DNA of 64,000 bases from Arthrobacter sp. MAHUQ-56 (GCF_019710585.1 NZ_JAIFZQ010000008.1:310001-374000), one strand, 5' to 3'. Shown: positions 37,217-45,987, counted from the stretch's first letter. Notes: a model not told the origin generated them from the sequence alone. Translations and numbers: made by a program.

Positions 37217-37250
37217 GAAAGCCCACCGCTTGGGGGAACAGTGGGCTTTC
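37217..37250. terminator. Hairpin terminator after the SnoaL-like gene
   Basis: GAAAGCCCAC (37217-37226) pairs perfectly with GTGGGCTTTC (37241-37250) over a 14-base loop. It lies 39 bases after the stop. The flanking A-rich and T-rich ends suit termination in either direction. Confidence 0.75.
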
Positions 37251-37486
37251 CGATCCAAACCGTACACGGAATTTATATCTGCATCGAATGGAACATTTCA
37301 TGTAATTGACAGCTCAGCTGTTGCGAATCCATTACCGCGCTGGGATAAGCGGATCTCTTGCCGTGAAACACTGGCCAGACGCAGAATCCACGGATGCCCC
37401 CGGCAGGTCGCGGTGAGCAGCAAGTCTCGCCCAAAGTGCCGGGGCGGGGCACGCTTTCCTGAAAGGGCCCCGCCCGATCCTCTAAT

Positions 37487-38206
37487 CTAGTGCTGACGGC
37501 TTCGTTTCCATCGGATCAATGCCCCGTGCACTATTGGGCCCGTTCCGCTCATCACAGATTTGCGCAAAGCCGCGTAATCTATAGCGCTGTCCACCAAAAG
37601 AGCGCCGAAGGCGCCGGTGGCGAGACGTCCCGTGAGCTGCTCGGACCAGTTCCACCAGCTGTCATGCGGGAAGAACATAAAGAGAATCAATGAAATCCCA
37701 ATAAAGAGAACGCTTAGAACAGCCAGTATGCGGCTGGAGCCATCGGTAATAGCGTGCCGCACCAAAGAGGCGCGGCTCTTGATCGGGATAACCTCGCCTT
37801 CGAACAGGGGCTCGTTGACGACTGAACGAATTTCCGGGCCTCGAAAATCGGTGTCAATTACAGCCGCAGCCCGTCTTTCACGCCCAATCGCGGCCCCGGA
37901 ACTATAAAACCTACGGGTCGCACCGGCCCGCTTACCTGGCAGCATCGCGGACACGAAAGACGCAGTTGCCTCTTGAAGGCGGTCGATGTCGTTCGATCGC
38001 AGGCGAGCGTCAAAATGAGTTGAGCGGCCGTTTGAGGCTGCCTTGAAGATGATCCCGTATACCGTGAACCGCGGACCGACCACTACCGTCATGTCCTGTT
38101 TGAACAACTCCCGCCGCTTATTACGGTCTATCTGAGTCAAGATGAGCAGTGCCTGTTCGAGGCAGAGGCGTTCGTGTGTCCCTACATCAAACCTGGACTG
38201 CAGCAC
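37487..38206 (-). CDS. Hypothetical protein with two C-terminal membrane helices
   Basis: 239 residues (GTG start, overlapping the upstream gene by 25 bases; a later start is possible). The N-terminal 140 residues are soluble and mixed alpha/beta (VVVGPRFTVYGIIF, RFYSSGAAIG), followed by helices ILAVLSVLFIGISLILFMFF and LATGAFGALLVDSAIDYAAL and a basic tail. This is the left edge of the accessory island. I do not recognise the family; a membrane effector fused to a sensing domain is one reading. Confidence 0.6.
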   Translation of the reverse strand: MLQSRFDVGTHERLCLEQALLILTQIDRNKRRELFKQDMTVVVGPRFTVYGIIFKAASNGRSTHFDARLRSNDIDRLQEATASFVSAMLPGKRAGATRRFYSSGAAIGRERRAAAVIDTDFRGPEIRSVVNEPLFEGEVIPIKSRASLVRHAITDGSSRILAVLSVLFIGISLILFMFFPHDSWWNWSEQLTGRLATGAFGALLVDSAIDYAALRKSVMSGTGPIVHGALIRWKRSRQH

Positions 38207-38532
38207 AGCGGCGGGTCAGCGCTACTGCTTACCTCAGAAGCGAAGCAACGATCAATTTCATTGTGGATGAGTTGGCTATCTGGGCTAAGAGGAAGCTCGC
38301 GGCTCTCCCTCTCAGCACGAGCGATGATACTTACTGCCATTTCTGCCAGTTGTCGCCCTGACAGTCCAAGGTCCTCGACGACCCACCCGGAGTCATTCAG
38401 CAAGGCAAGCGCCACAAGTGCAGGATCAGAGTTATCCGACGTGCTTATATCGTATTCAAGGATGGTACGCACTTGGCCTACTTCCGCGAGTCCAATGCTT
38501 TGACCACACTCACGTGGAGACAGGGCGAGCAT
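38182..38532 (-). CDS. Hypothetical helical protein
   Basis: 116 residues, ATG 38532. Predicted mainly helical and acidic (ALVALALLNDSGWVVEDLGLS, RQLAEMAVSIIARAERESREL). It overlaps the downstream membrane-protein gene by 25 bases on the same strand, which suggests an operon. The conserved-looking centre and end without low complexity argue for a real gene, but no family is recognised. Confidence 0.5.
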   Translation of the reverse strand: MLALSPRECGQSIGLAEVGQVRTILEYDISTSDNSDPALVALALLNDSGWVVEDLGLSGRQLAEMAVSIIARAERESRELPLSPDSQLIHNEIDRCFASEVSSSADPPLCCSPGLM

Positions 38533-38800
38533 TTAGTTATCGATCTTGACCCCATTAGACAGCACCCCCTAGTACTTCGAGGATTCAATCAGACGTGTCC
38601 ATGGACCAAAATCTTCTTTCGGCCATCCAACTGCCACTCATGTCTGGCCGTTCGCTCCCTGATACCCTTCAGGGTGCATCGGCCAACAACGCTGATTCGT
38701 GGCGGCCCAGGCCAGTTACTTCTTCTCGATCTGTAGCGGTCGACGACAACGCTGGGCTGACATGTGCCGGGGGCTTTCTGGTTGCTTTCTTTGAAATGGG

Positions 38801-39289
38801 GTGTGTGGCTTATTGGGTGAGGAAGCGGAGATCTGGCGAGTAGATCCTGCGACCCTTCGTGATGTTGTCCTTGACCATTCCAGGGCCGAGAGCCGACTCG
38901 ACGGCTGCCCGGAACTTGAGCGTGTTTGGCTCCTCTCAATACTTGGACGCGAACAGGAAGCCGTTGCGGAAGGAAGGCTGCTGCTCGCTCACTGCCGTGA
39001 CAGGTTCAGGCCCCTTCTCGTTCTCGCACATGCTTATCAGCGGCAGTACAGGTGGCATAAAGCCGCGAAGCTGCATGAGGAAGCCTTGCGTCTGGCCAGC
39101 ACGGTCTCCCGCGAAGCCCTGGTACGGCACCAAATTGGTCGTCGGCTCTTTGACGAGGCCAGATATCGTGACGCCGCTGAGGAGTTTGAGTGGGCACACG
39201 ATCTTTACCGGACAGCTGACCGAACGCAGCTGGCAGAGGTGTCACGCCAGGCAATGGTTCGTGCACGCCAGGTTGCAGGACGATCGTGA
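38801..39289 (+). CDS. Tetratricopeptide-repeat-like protein
   Basis: 162 residues, probable GTG start. Pairs of helices with TPR spacing occupy residues 35-155: ERVWLLSILGREQEAVAEGR, LLVLAHAYQRQYRWHKAAKLHEEAL (split), VRHQIGRRLFDEARYRDAAEEFEWA. TPR proteins are scaffolds for protein contacts. It is a lone plus-strand gene in the island; the start is weakly supported. Confidence 0.7.
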   Translation: MCGLLGEEAEIWRVDPATLRDVVLDHSRAESRLDGCPELERVWLLSILGREQEAVAEGRLLLAHCRDRFRPLLVLAHAYQRQYRWHKAAKLHEEALRLASTVSREALVRHQIGRRLFDEARYRDAAEEFEWAHDLYRTADRTQLAEVSRQAMVRARQVAGRS

Positions 39290-39331
39290 TCAGACCCACC
39301 TCAGGGAAAACCTGCGGGAAATGCTTTCCTC

Positions 39332-39565
39332 TTATTCCTGAAGACCCTGCCTTATCCGGCCTCCGGTGATCAGTGGTCGTCGGCCCTTGGAACTTACCTT
39401 CCGGCCCGCCCGAATATAGCGCAGGAGGCTTGCGCGAAACTGACGGGCGTGCGCACTGTTGAGGTCGATTTCATAGGAGCGGCCATCGAGGCTGAACCTA
39501 ACGGTTTCTGCTGCCTCACTGCCATCCAGGTCGTCTTCAAGGATGCTTATTATTCTGGTTACCAC
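39332..39565 (-). CDS. Lsr2-like protein, N-terminal dimerisation domain only
   Basis: 77 residues. The first 55 match the N-domain of Lsr2: LEDDLDGSEAAETVRFSLDG, then YEIDLNSAHARQFRASLLRYI. Full Lsr2 is about 110 residues with a C-terminal AT-hook-like RGR helix domain that bridges xenogeneic DNA; that domain is missing and replaced by a short basic tail (GRRPLITGGRIRQG). It could dimerise with full Lsr2 and antagonise it, or be a decayed copy. GTG start. Confidence 0.7.
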   Translation of the reverse strand: MVTRIISILEDDLDGSEAAETVRFSLDGRSYEIDLNSAHARQFRASLLRYIRAGRKVSSKGRRPLITGGRIRQGLQE

Positions 39566-40115
39566 TGGCAGACCTTATCAGCGATGCAGACCGAAACCTT
39601 CCGTCGTCTCATTGATTCCGCAGGTCAGGAGTGGTTTTCGCTAGTTGCGGCACGTTGTTGCCCGGGTCTTCGCTGCATTAGGACCTGGTCCCTCGTTCAA
39701 GCCATTGCCGCTTTCTGCACCGCATGGCACAAGCCTGACTTCCCACAGCATCGCTTGCTTAACCAGGACGCGCGGGTATTCGGGGGCCGGCGGTAACTTG
39801 GGCGGCATCAGGGTTGCCGGTCTGGCCCAACCTGGCTGGCGGGAGGGTCAGCGCTCCATTTTCGGCCCCTCCCTCGGCGCTAAAAAGGCCGATAATGAAG
39901 ATTTTGTAAAGCTAACACGCAGAGTTAGTCGCCCGAGTTGCGCGTCCCAGATTCTGGGACGTTGGTGCGCTCACGCATTCCAATCTCTACTCGTGGCCAT
40001 CGCATCGGGCCTGTCAGATCTCAGTATCGAGGAACGGACCCCCTGTGCTCGCACCGTGATCCTGTCGAATACACACTTATAGCTTGCGAGCTGACCTCAA
40101 GTCCGCCCGCTGTGC
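39566..40115. other. Region without a gene
   Basis: 550 bases between two minus-strand genes. Open frames present have no plausible starts or families. An inverted repeat CCCAGATTCTGGG at 39948-39960 is the only structure noted. Confidence 0.4.
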
Positions 40116-40400
40116 CTAGCGGTCAGAAGGCCAGTGCTGTCGGTGCTGTGCTGTGGCGCCCGTTGGAAGCGCGTCGATCTTTATCAGGGCGCGGTGAGCG
40201 GCGGCGACGAGCACGAAGAATCCGATCAGCGCGAGCAGTACCCCGAGGGCGGCCACGATCCAGAACACCATGGCCATCTGCTGGTCACCCCTGAAGAGTG
40301 CCATGTTTGCGAAAAACCCGGCCCCGGTTCCGAGGATCGGTCCGCAAATGCACATGGTGACGCCGCCAACGAAGAGCCCGGCGGCAGGTTTGAGCTGCAT
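40116..40400 (-). CDS. Small two-helix membrane protein
   Basis: 94 residues from ATG 40400. Two hydrophobic helices (LFVGGVTMCICGPILGTGAG split, and MVFWIVAALGVLLALIGFFVL) are followed by a polar tail. No family recognised. The codon-position pattern and clear topology support it. Confidence 0.6.
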   Translation of the reverse strand: MQLKPAAGLFVGGVTMCICGPILGTGAGFFANMALFRGDQQMAMVFWIVAALGVLLALIGFFVLVAAAHRALIKIDALPTGATAQHRQHWPSDR

Positions 40401-40454
40401 GGTTCCCCCAATCAGATGATTAGTCGAAGATTACCGTCAGAATGGGGACCGTGC

Positions 40455-41405
40455 CTATGTGACGGAGGAGCGTCTAGAGGGTGTCGTTCCCGGACGTGCA
40501 AGTGTCCCATCACCGGAGGCGTCAACTAAGTGGACGAGAAAGATGGAAGCTGCAAGACAATCTGCTGCCACCTCCGATGTGAGCGGTTTCTTGCTGCGGG
40601 AAGGATGCACTGACTGGTTCCGTTGTCGGTTCAGCACCTGGAGCGTGTCGAGTAGATATCCTGGTACCGGAGGATGACCGGCGCCCGCACGGGTGAGCAT
40701 TAGGACACCCACTTTCTCCAAAAAGCCGAGCCGGGGCTCCCCGAAGGGCGTCATCTGTTGGAGTGTCTGCGTGGCAAACGCGTCAAGGGCTATGTCTGCC
40801 GCCGTATGCGCGTCGATGACGCCGCGACGCAAGTCCCCCTCGCCCAGGGCAATGGCTCCGTCTAAAAGCAATTGACGGTGCGCGGACTCTTGCTTGGGGA
40901 CAAATTGGACGTGCATCTGGAACAGGCCCTCATCAGTGACGGGGGCTTCTCCATTCTTATCGACGCCGAAAAGGGTGAGCCGATGAGGAAGATGCACAGG
41001 TAACTTGAGTTGGTTTCCGAGCATGAGGGCTGGGAGCACCGTCGGACCGATCTCCTTGACGACGCCAGTGAGATTGACGCCTCGGACGATGTCATCAGGT
41101 GCTACGCCCAATTCATCAAGGTTCACGTTGTAAAAGCGACCAGGCTGGATCCGGATGGCCTTAATCAGCGTTCGGCCTCCGAAGGGCGCCAGCAGCTGGA
41201 AAGCGGCGCCGGCAGATAGGAAGCAGCCCCTGACGGCCGACCATAGGTTCAAGGGGGCCCCGCACGCCGGCGCGGAGCACTTCTGCTGACCTTGGCTGTT
41301 AAAATACTCTTCGAAGAGCTCACTCGCTTCTCCAACCAAATGGCCGCACTGACCCACGATTCCTTGGTACTCCGAGTGGAACTGTTCGTCTGCGAGGAAG
41401 GTCAT
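40455..41405 (-). CDS. Hypothetical protein with HEPN-like C-terminus
   Basis: 316 residues, ATG 41405. The N-terminal 100 residues contain a Cys pair (KCSAPACG) and mixed alpha/beta sequence; the middle is beta-rich. The C-terminal third is helical, with LQVLNRQRNQSVHPSRS (about residues 263-279) in which RNQSVH matches the HEPN R-x4-H motif, followed by a hydrophobic helix with LAASIFLVHLV. A nuclease or RNA-binding role is possible. No partner is identified. Seen in an island of unrecognised genes, so a defence link is a guess. Confidence 0.6.
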   Translation of the reverse strand: MTFLADEQFHSEYQGIVGQCGHLVGEASELFEEYFNSQGQQKCSAPACGAPLNLWSAVRGCFLSAGAAFQLLAPFGGRTLIKAIRIQPGRFYNVNLDELGVAPDDIVRGVNLTGVVKEIGPTVLPALMLGNQLKLPVHLPHRLTLFGVDKNGEAPVTDEGLFQMHVQFVPKQESAHRQLLLDGAIALGEGDLRRGVIDAHTAADIALDAFATQTLQQMTPFGEPRLGFLEKVGVLMLTRAGAGHPPVPGYLLDTLQVLNRQRNQSVHPSRSKKPLTSEVAADCLAASIFLVHLVDASGDGTLARPGTTPSRRSSVT

Positions 41406-41878
41406 TTGGCGAGCCTATAGGACCCTACAGGCAGTGACAGACCGTGGACTATTCGGGAGCAGTTCGCGTGGCGTGAGCTGATGGATAACGGCAAGCCACT
41501 GTCAGCCGATAGATCCTAGAACACTCCACCAGCCACCTGCTCCGGTGGCGCGCCATCAGGGGGCGCAGGACAGCATGACCCTGGACTCCAGGGAAAAGGC
41601 AGAACTATGGAAAGCACTCTCGAAGCCAATGGCCACTCTCTGGCCGCGGCGGAAAGGGCGCTCCAAAAACGCAAACCTAGGGTCCCAAGGTAGTCGATCT
41701 GCTCCACAAACACGTCAGCCTCCTGACTGGTGTGGGAGGGGACAACCCTGGCCGACCAGTTCCAAGCCTCGAGATCCGACTTCCTGATTGCGCATTGCCC
41801 AATACATTCGGAAACATTACGGGGGCAACCGCAAATCGCCGAGACGGCCTTTCAGGCAGAACGGGAATCAAGAGACAG
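41406..41878. other. Region without a supported gene
   Basis: About 470 bases between the divergent HEPN-like and HIRAN genes. An open frame runs into the HIRAN gene from 41732 but its N-terminal part has no family character. Promoters for both genes probably lie here. Confidence 0.4.
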
Positions 41879-42328
41879 ATGTGGGACGACGGCTTTTACG
41901 AGCGGCCGAACGAGCTTCATGTGTACCGGGAGCGCCGCGTACTCCGCTGCAAGGGCGCGAGGAGTAGGTCTGTGAGTGGAGTCCCATTTCACACTCCGCC
42001 ATGGTCCTTGATGAAGGACAGCTCTCCTTTGGAGCTCGAAATGATCCCGGAACCGCGAAATCCCTGGGACGTTTCAGCTGTTGCCCTTGACTTCGAGGGC
42101 CAACGGATTGGTTACCTGCCGGCAGAGCTAGCTCCAGCTTGGCAGCCTTACGTGACGGCGATGAGGAACGAAGGCAGGGCAGTCTTCCTGCCGGCTGCGA
42201 TCCGAAATGGTGACCACGTGGACGTGCGCGTGCCTGGACGGAAAATTCTTGCGCAGCTAGCAGAGGAGGCTGGTTTGTCCGCCATCGACACGCGACCACG
42301 CCTTACGCGCCTCTATTACCTGAAGTAA
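41879..42328 (+). CDS. Stand-alone HIRAN-domain protein
   Basis: 149 residues. Residues 35-110 match HIRAN: a beta strand leading to LELEMIPEPRNPWDVSAVAL, then FEGQRIGYLPAELAPAWQPYV, as in the (E)PxNPxDxxAVxV...GxxIGYLP pattern. HIRAN domains recognise 3' single-strand ends or stalled forks in Rad5/HLTF-like helicases; alone, they are common in mobile islands with unknown roles. ATG 41879 is chosen as the first codon giving a domain-like N-terminus; the ribosome binding site is weak. Confidence 0.75.
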   Translation: MWDDGFYERPNELHVYRERRVLRCKGARSRSVSGVPFHTPPWSLMKDSSPLELEMIPEPRNPWDVSAVALDFEGQRIGYLPAELAPAWQPYVTAMRNEGRAVFLPAAIRNGDHVDVRVPGRKILAQLAEEAGLSAIDTRPRLTRLYYLK

Positions 42329-42340
42329 CTCTGCATCACT

Positions 42341-42430
42341 GACGTCATGGCTGTGTCCAAGCCCTTCGACACCAAGGCCGACGCAGTTGAGGGCATCGCA
42401 GCCGTACGCGAATACGCCGGAATGGGACTG
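42341..42430 (+). pseudogene. Remnant of a YegP-like (DUF1508) domain
   Basis: The frame from 42347 reads FDTKADAVEGIAAVREYA, matching the helix-turn part of the DUF1508 repeat (YxSKxxAxxGIxxVxxNA). The rest of the usual 50-60-residue repeat is absent on both sides, so this is probably a fragment. No start supported. Confidence 0.4.
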
Positions 42431-42651
42431 ATCAGCGACAACTGCCAAACGACGATTGATGCAACACGTCTCGATTGCATGAAGATTTTGCTGGTGAATC
42501 TGCAGATACGCGCGGCTTCCAAAAATCGATTTTCGCGGTCGCGCCCGGGTTGCCCTTGACCTGCTCCAGCTACCTTGCGCTGTTTCCGGGCAGCAGAGCG
42601 GCAGGAAGCAGCGGTCCTCTAATCGCTGCGGCCTTAGGCCGGACTCCACTC

Positions 42652-43188
42652 CTAGCCAGTTCGGCGACCACCTAATGTGTTGCGGTGGACGTGGTAGCAC
42701 GAAGGGCAGTTAAGGGTGCGGGCTGTTTGGATGGCCAAATCGTTGACCTCCTGCAGCACCTCATCCTGCATGTCTTCCCACCGGTTCTCACGGTCAATGA
42801 AAACTGACCATGCCTGGGGGACCAAGTCCTTGCCGAGGACGATTACCGACGCCCTGATCGATAGGCCCCAGTGCTTTATCGTGTTGAAGTCACCTCGTGG
42901 GTAGTTTTCAGCGGTCTGGACAATCTTCAACGCGTGATCGAGCTGCATCTGAAGCTGAGCCTGCTCACGAAGAAATATCCGCTCATCCTCGACGGCAGCA
43001 TTGGCTTCACGGCGGTCACTTTCCGCACGCTCATCAGCAGCGCGGCGGTCAGCCGCTGCCAGCGACATTGCGGTTGCCCGGTCTTTTTTGCCATTGAGCA
43101 GAGCAACCCACAGACCGCCGACGGTCACGACCGCTAGGAAAATCTGAACCACGTTGGCTACCGCCGGGTTAGCCAGGACAGTTAACAT
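42652..43188 (-). CDS. Membrane-anchored coiled-coil protein
   Basis: 178 residues, ATG 43188. An N-terminal helix (VANVVQIFLAVVTVGGLWVALL) is followed by an Ala/Arg/Glu-rich coiled coil (residues 33-80, ADRRAADERAESDRREANAA) and a helical C-domain with a CPSCYHVH motif near the end. The ATG lies inside the stop of the upstream gene (7-base overlap), so translation of the two is coupled. No family recognised. The layout of single-pass anchor, coiled coil and soluble domain resembles membrane effectors. Confidence 0.65.
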   Translation of the reverse strand: MLTVLANPAVANVVQIFLAVVTVGGLWVALLNGKKDRATAMSLAAADRRAADERAESDRREANAAVEDERIFLREQAQLQMQLDHALKIVQTAENYPRGDFNTIKHWGLSIRASVIVLGKDLVPQAWSVFIDRENRWEDMQDEVLQEVNDLAIQTARTLNCPSCYHVHRNTLGGRRTG

Positions 43189-43835
43189 ACGGCGTTCCCA
43201 CCCTTCGTCGGAGAGCCTGCGTTCAGCTTTTCCTCCTGGTCGAAAAGATCAAGGATCTTGGTGAAGCGTTTCACGCTGTCCTCGCTCTTCTGCCGACGAA
43301 CATAAGCAAGGACCACGTCCCGCTCGTACTCACCGAGCGCTGAGAGCTTCCGAAGATGGCTGATGGTCATCCGTTCGGCGATGTTGTCGTGCCAGCCCTT
43401 ATAGCCCTCGAACAGAATGCCCTCGAGTTCCTTGCGTCCAGCATTGGTAAGGCTGGTTGACATCACAGTTCCCGTCACCACGTTGAACGCACCAACAAGC
43501 CGGGCCCACCCTTCATACGACTCCGTTGGCCACTCGACGACTATGACGATGCTTTTTTCCAGACGAGCAACCTTGCTCATCACTGTGTATGTAGGGCAAT
43601 AGGCGAAGACCACTCCACCATCCACTACGCTGCCGCTGCGCTCCGTAACGGACGGCTCCTTCTTGAGGACGTCCGGAATATTCGACTTCTGGGGAGATAC
43701 GACCGTCAGCCGGGCCTGATGCCTCATTTTAAGGTACAGCGCCAATTGAGGGCTGTGCTGGTAAACGGGCTTGTCTTCCACCCACGGAACGTAGATGTAC
43801 TGATGTTTGAGGACCTCATCCTCTAGTGATGCCAC
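43182..43835 (-). CDS. Hypothetical protein coupled to the membrane coiled-coil gene
   Basis: 217 residues from GTG 43835, which has AAAGGGG upstream; an ATG at 43919 overlapping a short upstream frame is an alternative. The sequence alternates strands and helices: LTVVSPQKS, VVFAYCPTYTVMSKVARLEKSIVIVVEWP (split), then a helical C-half (ERMTISHLRKLSALGEYERDVVLAYV split). The Rossmann-like front could bind a nucleotide but has no clear P-loop. Together with the next gene it makes a two-gene unit of unknown function. Confidence 0.65.
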   Translation of the reverse strand: MASLEDEVLKHQYIYVPWVEDKPVYQHSPQLALYLKMRHQARLTVVSPQKSNIPDVLKKEPSVTERSGSVVDGGVVFAYCPTYTVMSKVARLEKSIVIVVEWPTESYEGWARLVGAFNVVTGTVMSTSLTNAGRKELEGILFEGYKGWHDNIAERMTISHLRKLSALGEYERDVVLAYVRRQKSEDSVKRFTKILDLFDQEEKLNAGSPTKGGNAVC

Positions 43836-43915
43836 TGCAGCCCCTTTCGAGAGTTTTCCAAAGGGTAGGGCAAGACACTGACATTTGGGATAGCAGTGGC
43901 TCGGCGGACGCCTTG

Positions 43916-44083
43916 TCATACCTTGGACGGGGGGATCTCCCTTAGGGCACGGGCTGGCGATGACATCTTTTGCATCTGTCGATCAGCCGGCTTGCCCCGC
44001 GTTAGTCGACGCAATGCATCAAGCAGAGGGGTCCACCTTGCCTGATGGATTACATCTCCGTTATCGTAATAACTGCCCACCAT
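43916..44083 (-). CDS. Possible 55-residue protein
   Basis: ATG 44083 to TGA 43916, beginning MVGSYYDNGDVIHQARW and ending in a basic segment. The stop overlaps an ATG of the following frame (ATGA), the main argument for it. No ribosome binding site is visible and no family is recognised, so it is doubtful. Confidence 0.25.
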   Translation of the reverse strand: MVGSYYDNGDVIHQARWTPLLDALRRLTRGKPADRQMQKMSSPARALREIPPSKV

Positions 44084-44100
44084 TGCGATGGATCGGGAAG

Positions 44101-44142
44101 AAGGCCCTTGAACCCCAGCCGGACGACTGGATCTAGGGCCTT
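44101..44142 (-). terminator. Hairpin after the DUF3800 gene
   Basis: On the minus strand AAGGCCCT and AGGGCCTT (44135-44142 with 44101-44108) form an 8-bp stem, and an inner CCAG/CTGG pair lies in the 26-base loop. It begins 7 bases after the stop of the DUF3800 gene. Confidence 0.6.
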
Positions 44143-44148
44143 TCGCGT

Positions 44149-44745
44149 TTAATCCGATTCCGGGGTTCTGCGCTCGAGTATCAAAAGGTCTCTGAGTGTC
44201 TCGTAGTAAGAATCTTCCCCCTGGTGCTTTGCGTTGATCGCCCCGAGGAAGATGTCCGGGATCCAAAGCAGTGGGTCGTCGCCACCGCGGCAGTGGCTGA
44301 TGGTGAATTCGCGATCGACCACCTTCTGACCTCTAAGCGCCACGATGTGCGCGACATCCTTTTGATTCTGAGCCGACGTCCGCGCCTCGCACACAACATT
44401 CCGTACCCCCATCGAAGCCAGCTCGTAGTAGAGCGTTTCAAGGCACTTCCGTCGGAAGCGTTCGGTCTTGTTTTGCCTTTGGCTTATATGCGTGACAACT
44501 GCCGTCATTGGCGTCAGTTCACTCACGGCCGCAACGATCTTTCTGCGGCGAGTCTCACTCTCGTCAGTCCAGTGAAGCTTGATCTGTCCCTTGAGGCGCA
44601 AGGACAGCAACTGACCGCGGAGTTCCTCAGCGGAATCATCAGGAATGACAGCAGCGCACACAAGGTACTCCTGCGAATCTGCCGAGCGCAGGACGGAGGA
44701 CTCATCGAGGTAGGCGCAAAGTTCTGAAGGCATAAGCGGGTGCAT
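44149..44745 (-). CDS. DUF3800 protein
   Basis: 198 residues from ATG 44745 (ATG 44733 also possible). It has the DUF3800 start LCAYLDESSVL and the later acidic positions in VVDREFTISH and PLLWIPDIFLGAIN. The domain has an RNase H-like fold with conserved acidic residues and often occurs in phages and islands, sometimes near restriction or toxin genes. Here the first Asp-Glu pair is followed by Ser in place of the usual Gly. The role is unknown. Confidence 0.8.
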   Translation of the reverse strand: MHPLMPSELCAYLDESSVLRSADSQEYLVCAAVIPDDSAEELRGQLLSLRLKGQIKLHWTDESETRRRKIVAAVSELTPMTAVVTHISQRQNKTERFRRKCLETLYYELASMGVRNVVCEARTSAQNQKDVAHIVALRGQKVVDREFTISHCRGGDDPLLWIPDIFLGAINAKHQGEDSYYETLRDLLILERRTPESD

Positions 44746-44875
44746 ATCTGAATAGGGCAACGAATGGGGACACGTAGAACTGTATGGGCCTTCACGTCCC
44801 GTATCCACTACACTGATTGGACGGCTAAAGCCGCCAGTCAGATAGACGCCATAAAGAGATGTCAGAAGTGCTTAC

Positions 44876-45919
44876 TTGCGGCTTAAGACGTTCAGCCTTA
44901 AGCGTAGAAAGGCGCTAAAAATCGGAACCATCAGTCTGGACTTCTCCCGCATCCCCACGCCCAAGGACCGACAGGGGTACGAGGCGAGACTCTGCAGACT
45001 CACCGGTAACTACGGGCACTCCGTTGAGCGTGCGGCAAAGACGACCCGAGCACTACAAGGAAAAGGATCGTTACAGCGGCTAGGGTTTCGTGTTCGTGAC
45101 GGATTCACATTCCGGGAAGAAGCTCCTGCTGGAGAGTTTTCGGACCGGCGTGTCCCGCCCCGCGAGCTCCGTCCGCCTTGCACTCGCATCTCATCAAGCC
45201 GCGGTTCCACTCTGCGGCTCTATCTGACTGCTCTGGCTATTGCCCAACTGACGAAATCGGTCGGCGGGCATCCGGAGTGGCTACCCGTTGCAGGAAGCAC
45301 GGGACGACCGGGATGGACTGATCTCGTCGCAACCAACGCCATCAGAGCCGGCAGCGGGGAATCGGTACTGGAAGCCAAAGACAAAAGAGCGAAGTCCGTC
45401 AGAGAGAGCTTTAAAGCGCTGGAAACGGCAGGTCTCATGCGGTTTCCAAAGTCGACAGGCAAGCGAGGCTCTTACGAGAACTACGAACTCCTGGATGAGA
45501 ATGGAGCAGATGGTGAGCAGCTGCTCTACAAAGTCCCCGGGCGAAAGGACCCTGTCACCACCTTGCCCTCGGGGTTCATTCTGAATTCCTGGGTTCACTT
45601 GCTGGAAGACTCAGAAATTGCCCTGCTCCTTATGGTTGCTTGCCGCAAAGGTAGCCTCCCCGGGCCTTCCGTCAGCGTCCCGGGCGAAACCAGGCTCCTT
45701 CACTACGGCATCGGCCGGGACCCTTACTCCCGTGCCCGCAAAACCTTGGAGCTTTTCGGCTTGCTCAACGTCGAAGAAGTAAACCGTCACCGCGACGGAA
45801 AAACAGCCGGAGGAGAGAACCACTTCTTGCACCGTTTCGAACTCAGAACAGAAGGCTTCGACGAGGACGCACTACCGGCTGCCATTGCGGTATTGGAGCA
45901 GCAGCTGGCAAGAACGTAG
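44876..45919 (+). CDS. Hypothetical winged-helix-like protein
   Basis: 347 residues with an uncertain TTG start. A basic N-terminal 80 residues, then a helix-rich centre (RLYLTALAIAQLT, AKSVRESFKALETAGLMRFP) that resembles a winged helix, and a second half with VHLLEDSEIALLLMVACRKG and PYSRARKTLELFGLLNV, a second such unit. Two winged-helix-type halves are typical of replication initiators or plasmid/phage regulators, but no replication motif is seen. Divergent from the DUF3800 gene. Confidence 0.6.
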   Translation: MRLKTFSLKRRKALKIGTISLDFSRIPTPKDRQGYEARLCRLTGNYGHSVERAAKTTRALQGKGSLQRLGFRVRDGFTFREEAPAGEFSDRRVPPRELRPPCTRISSSRGSTLRLYLTALAIAQLTKSVGGHPEWLPVAGSTGRPGWTDLVATNAIRAGSGESVLEAKDKRAKSVRESFKALETAGLMRFPKSTGKRGSYENYELLDENGADGEQLLYKVPGRKDPVTTLPSGFILNSWVHLLEDSEIALLLMVACRKGSLPGPSVSVPGETRLLHYGIGRDPYSRARKTLELFGLLNVEEVNRHRDGKTAGGENHFLHRFELRTEGFDEDALPAAIAVLEQQLART

Positions 45920-45987
45920 GGTGCTGAGGGAGTCCGGTGCGGACAAATTCCGGCCGTAGCACTGCAGGTACTAAGGAGGGGTGCCTA

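Noticed and set aside
38589..38939. Open frames on both strands between the island genes
   Set aside because: Their products are Arg/Pro/Ser-rich without secondary-structure pattern, and no ribosome binding site precedes them.
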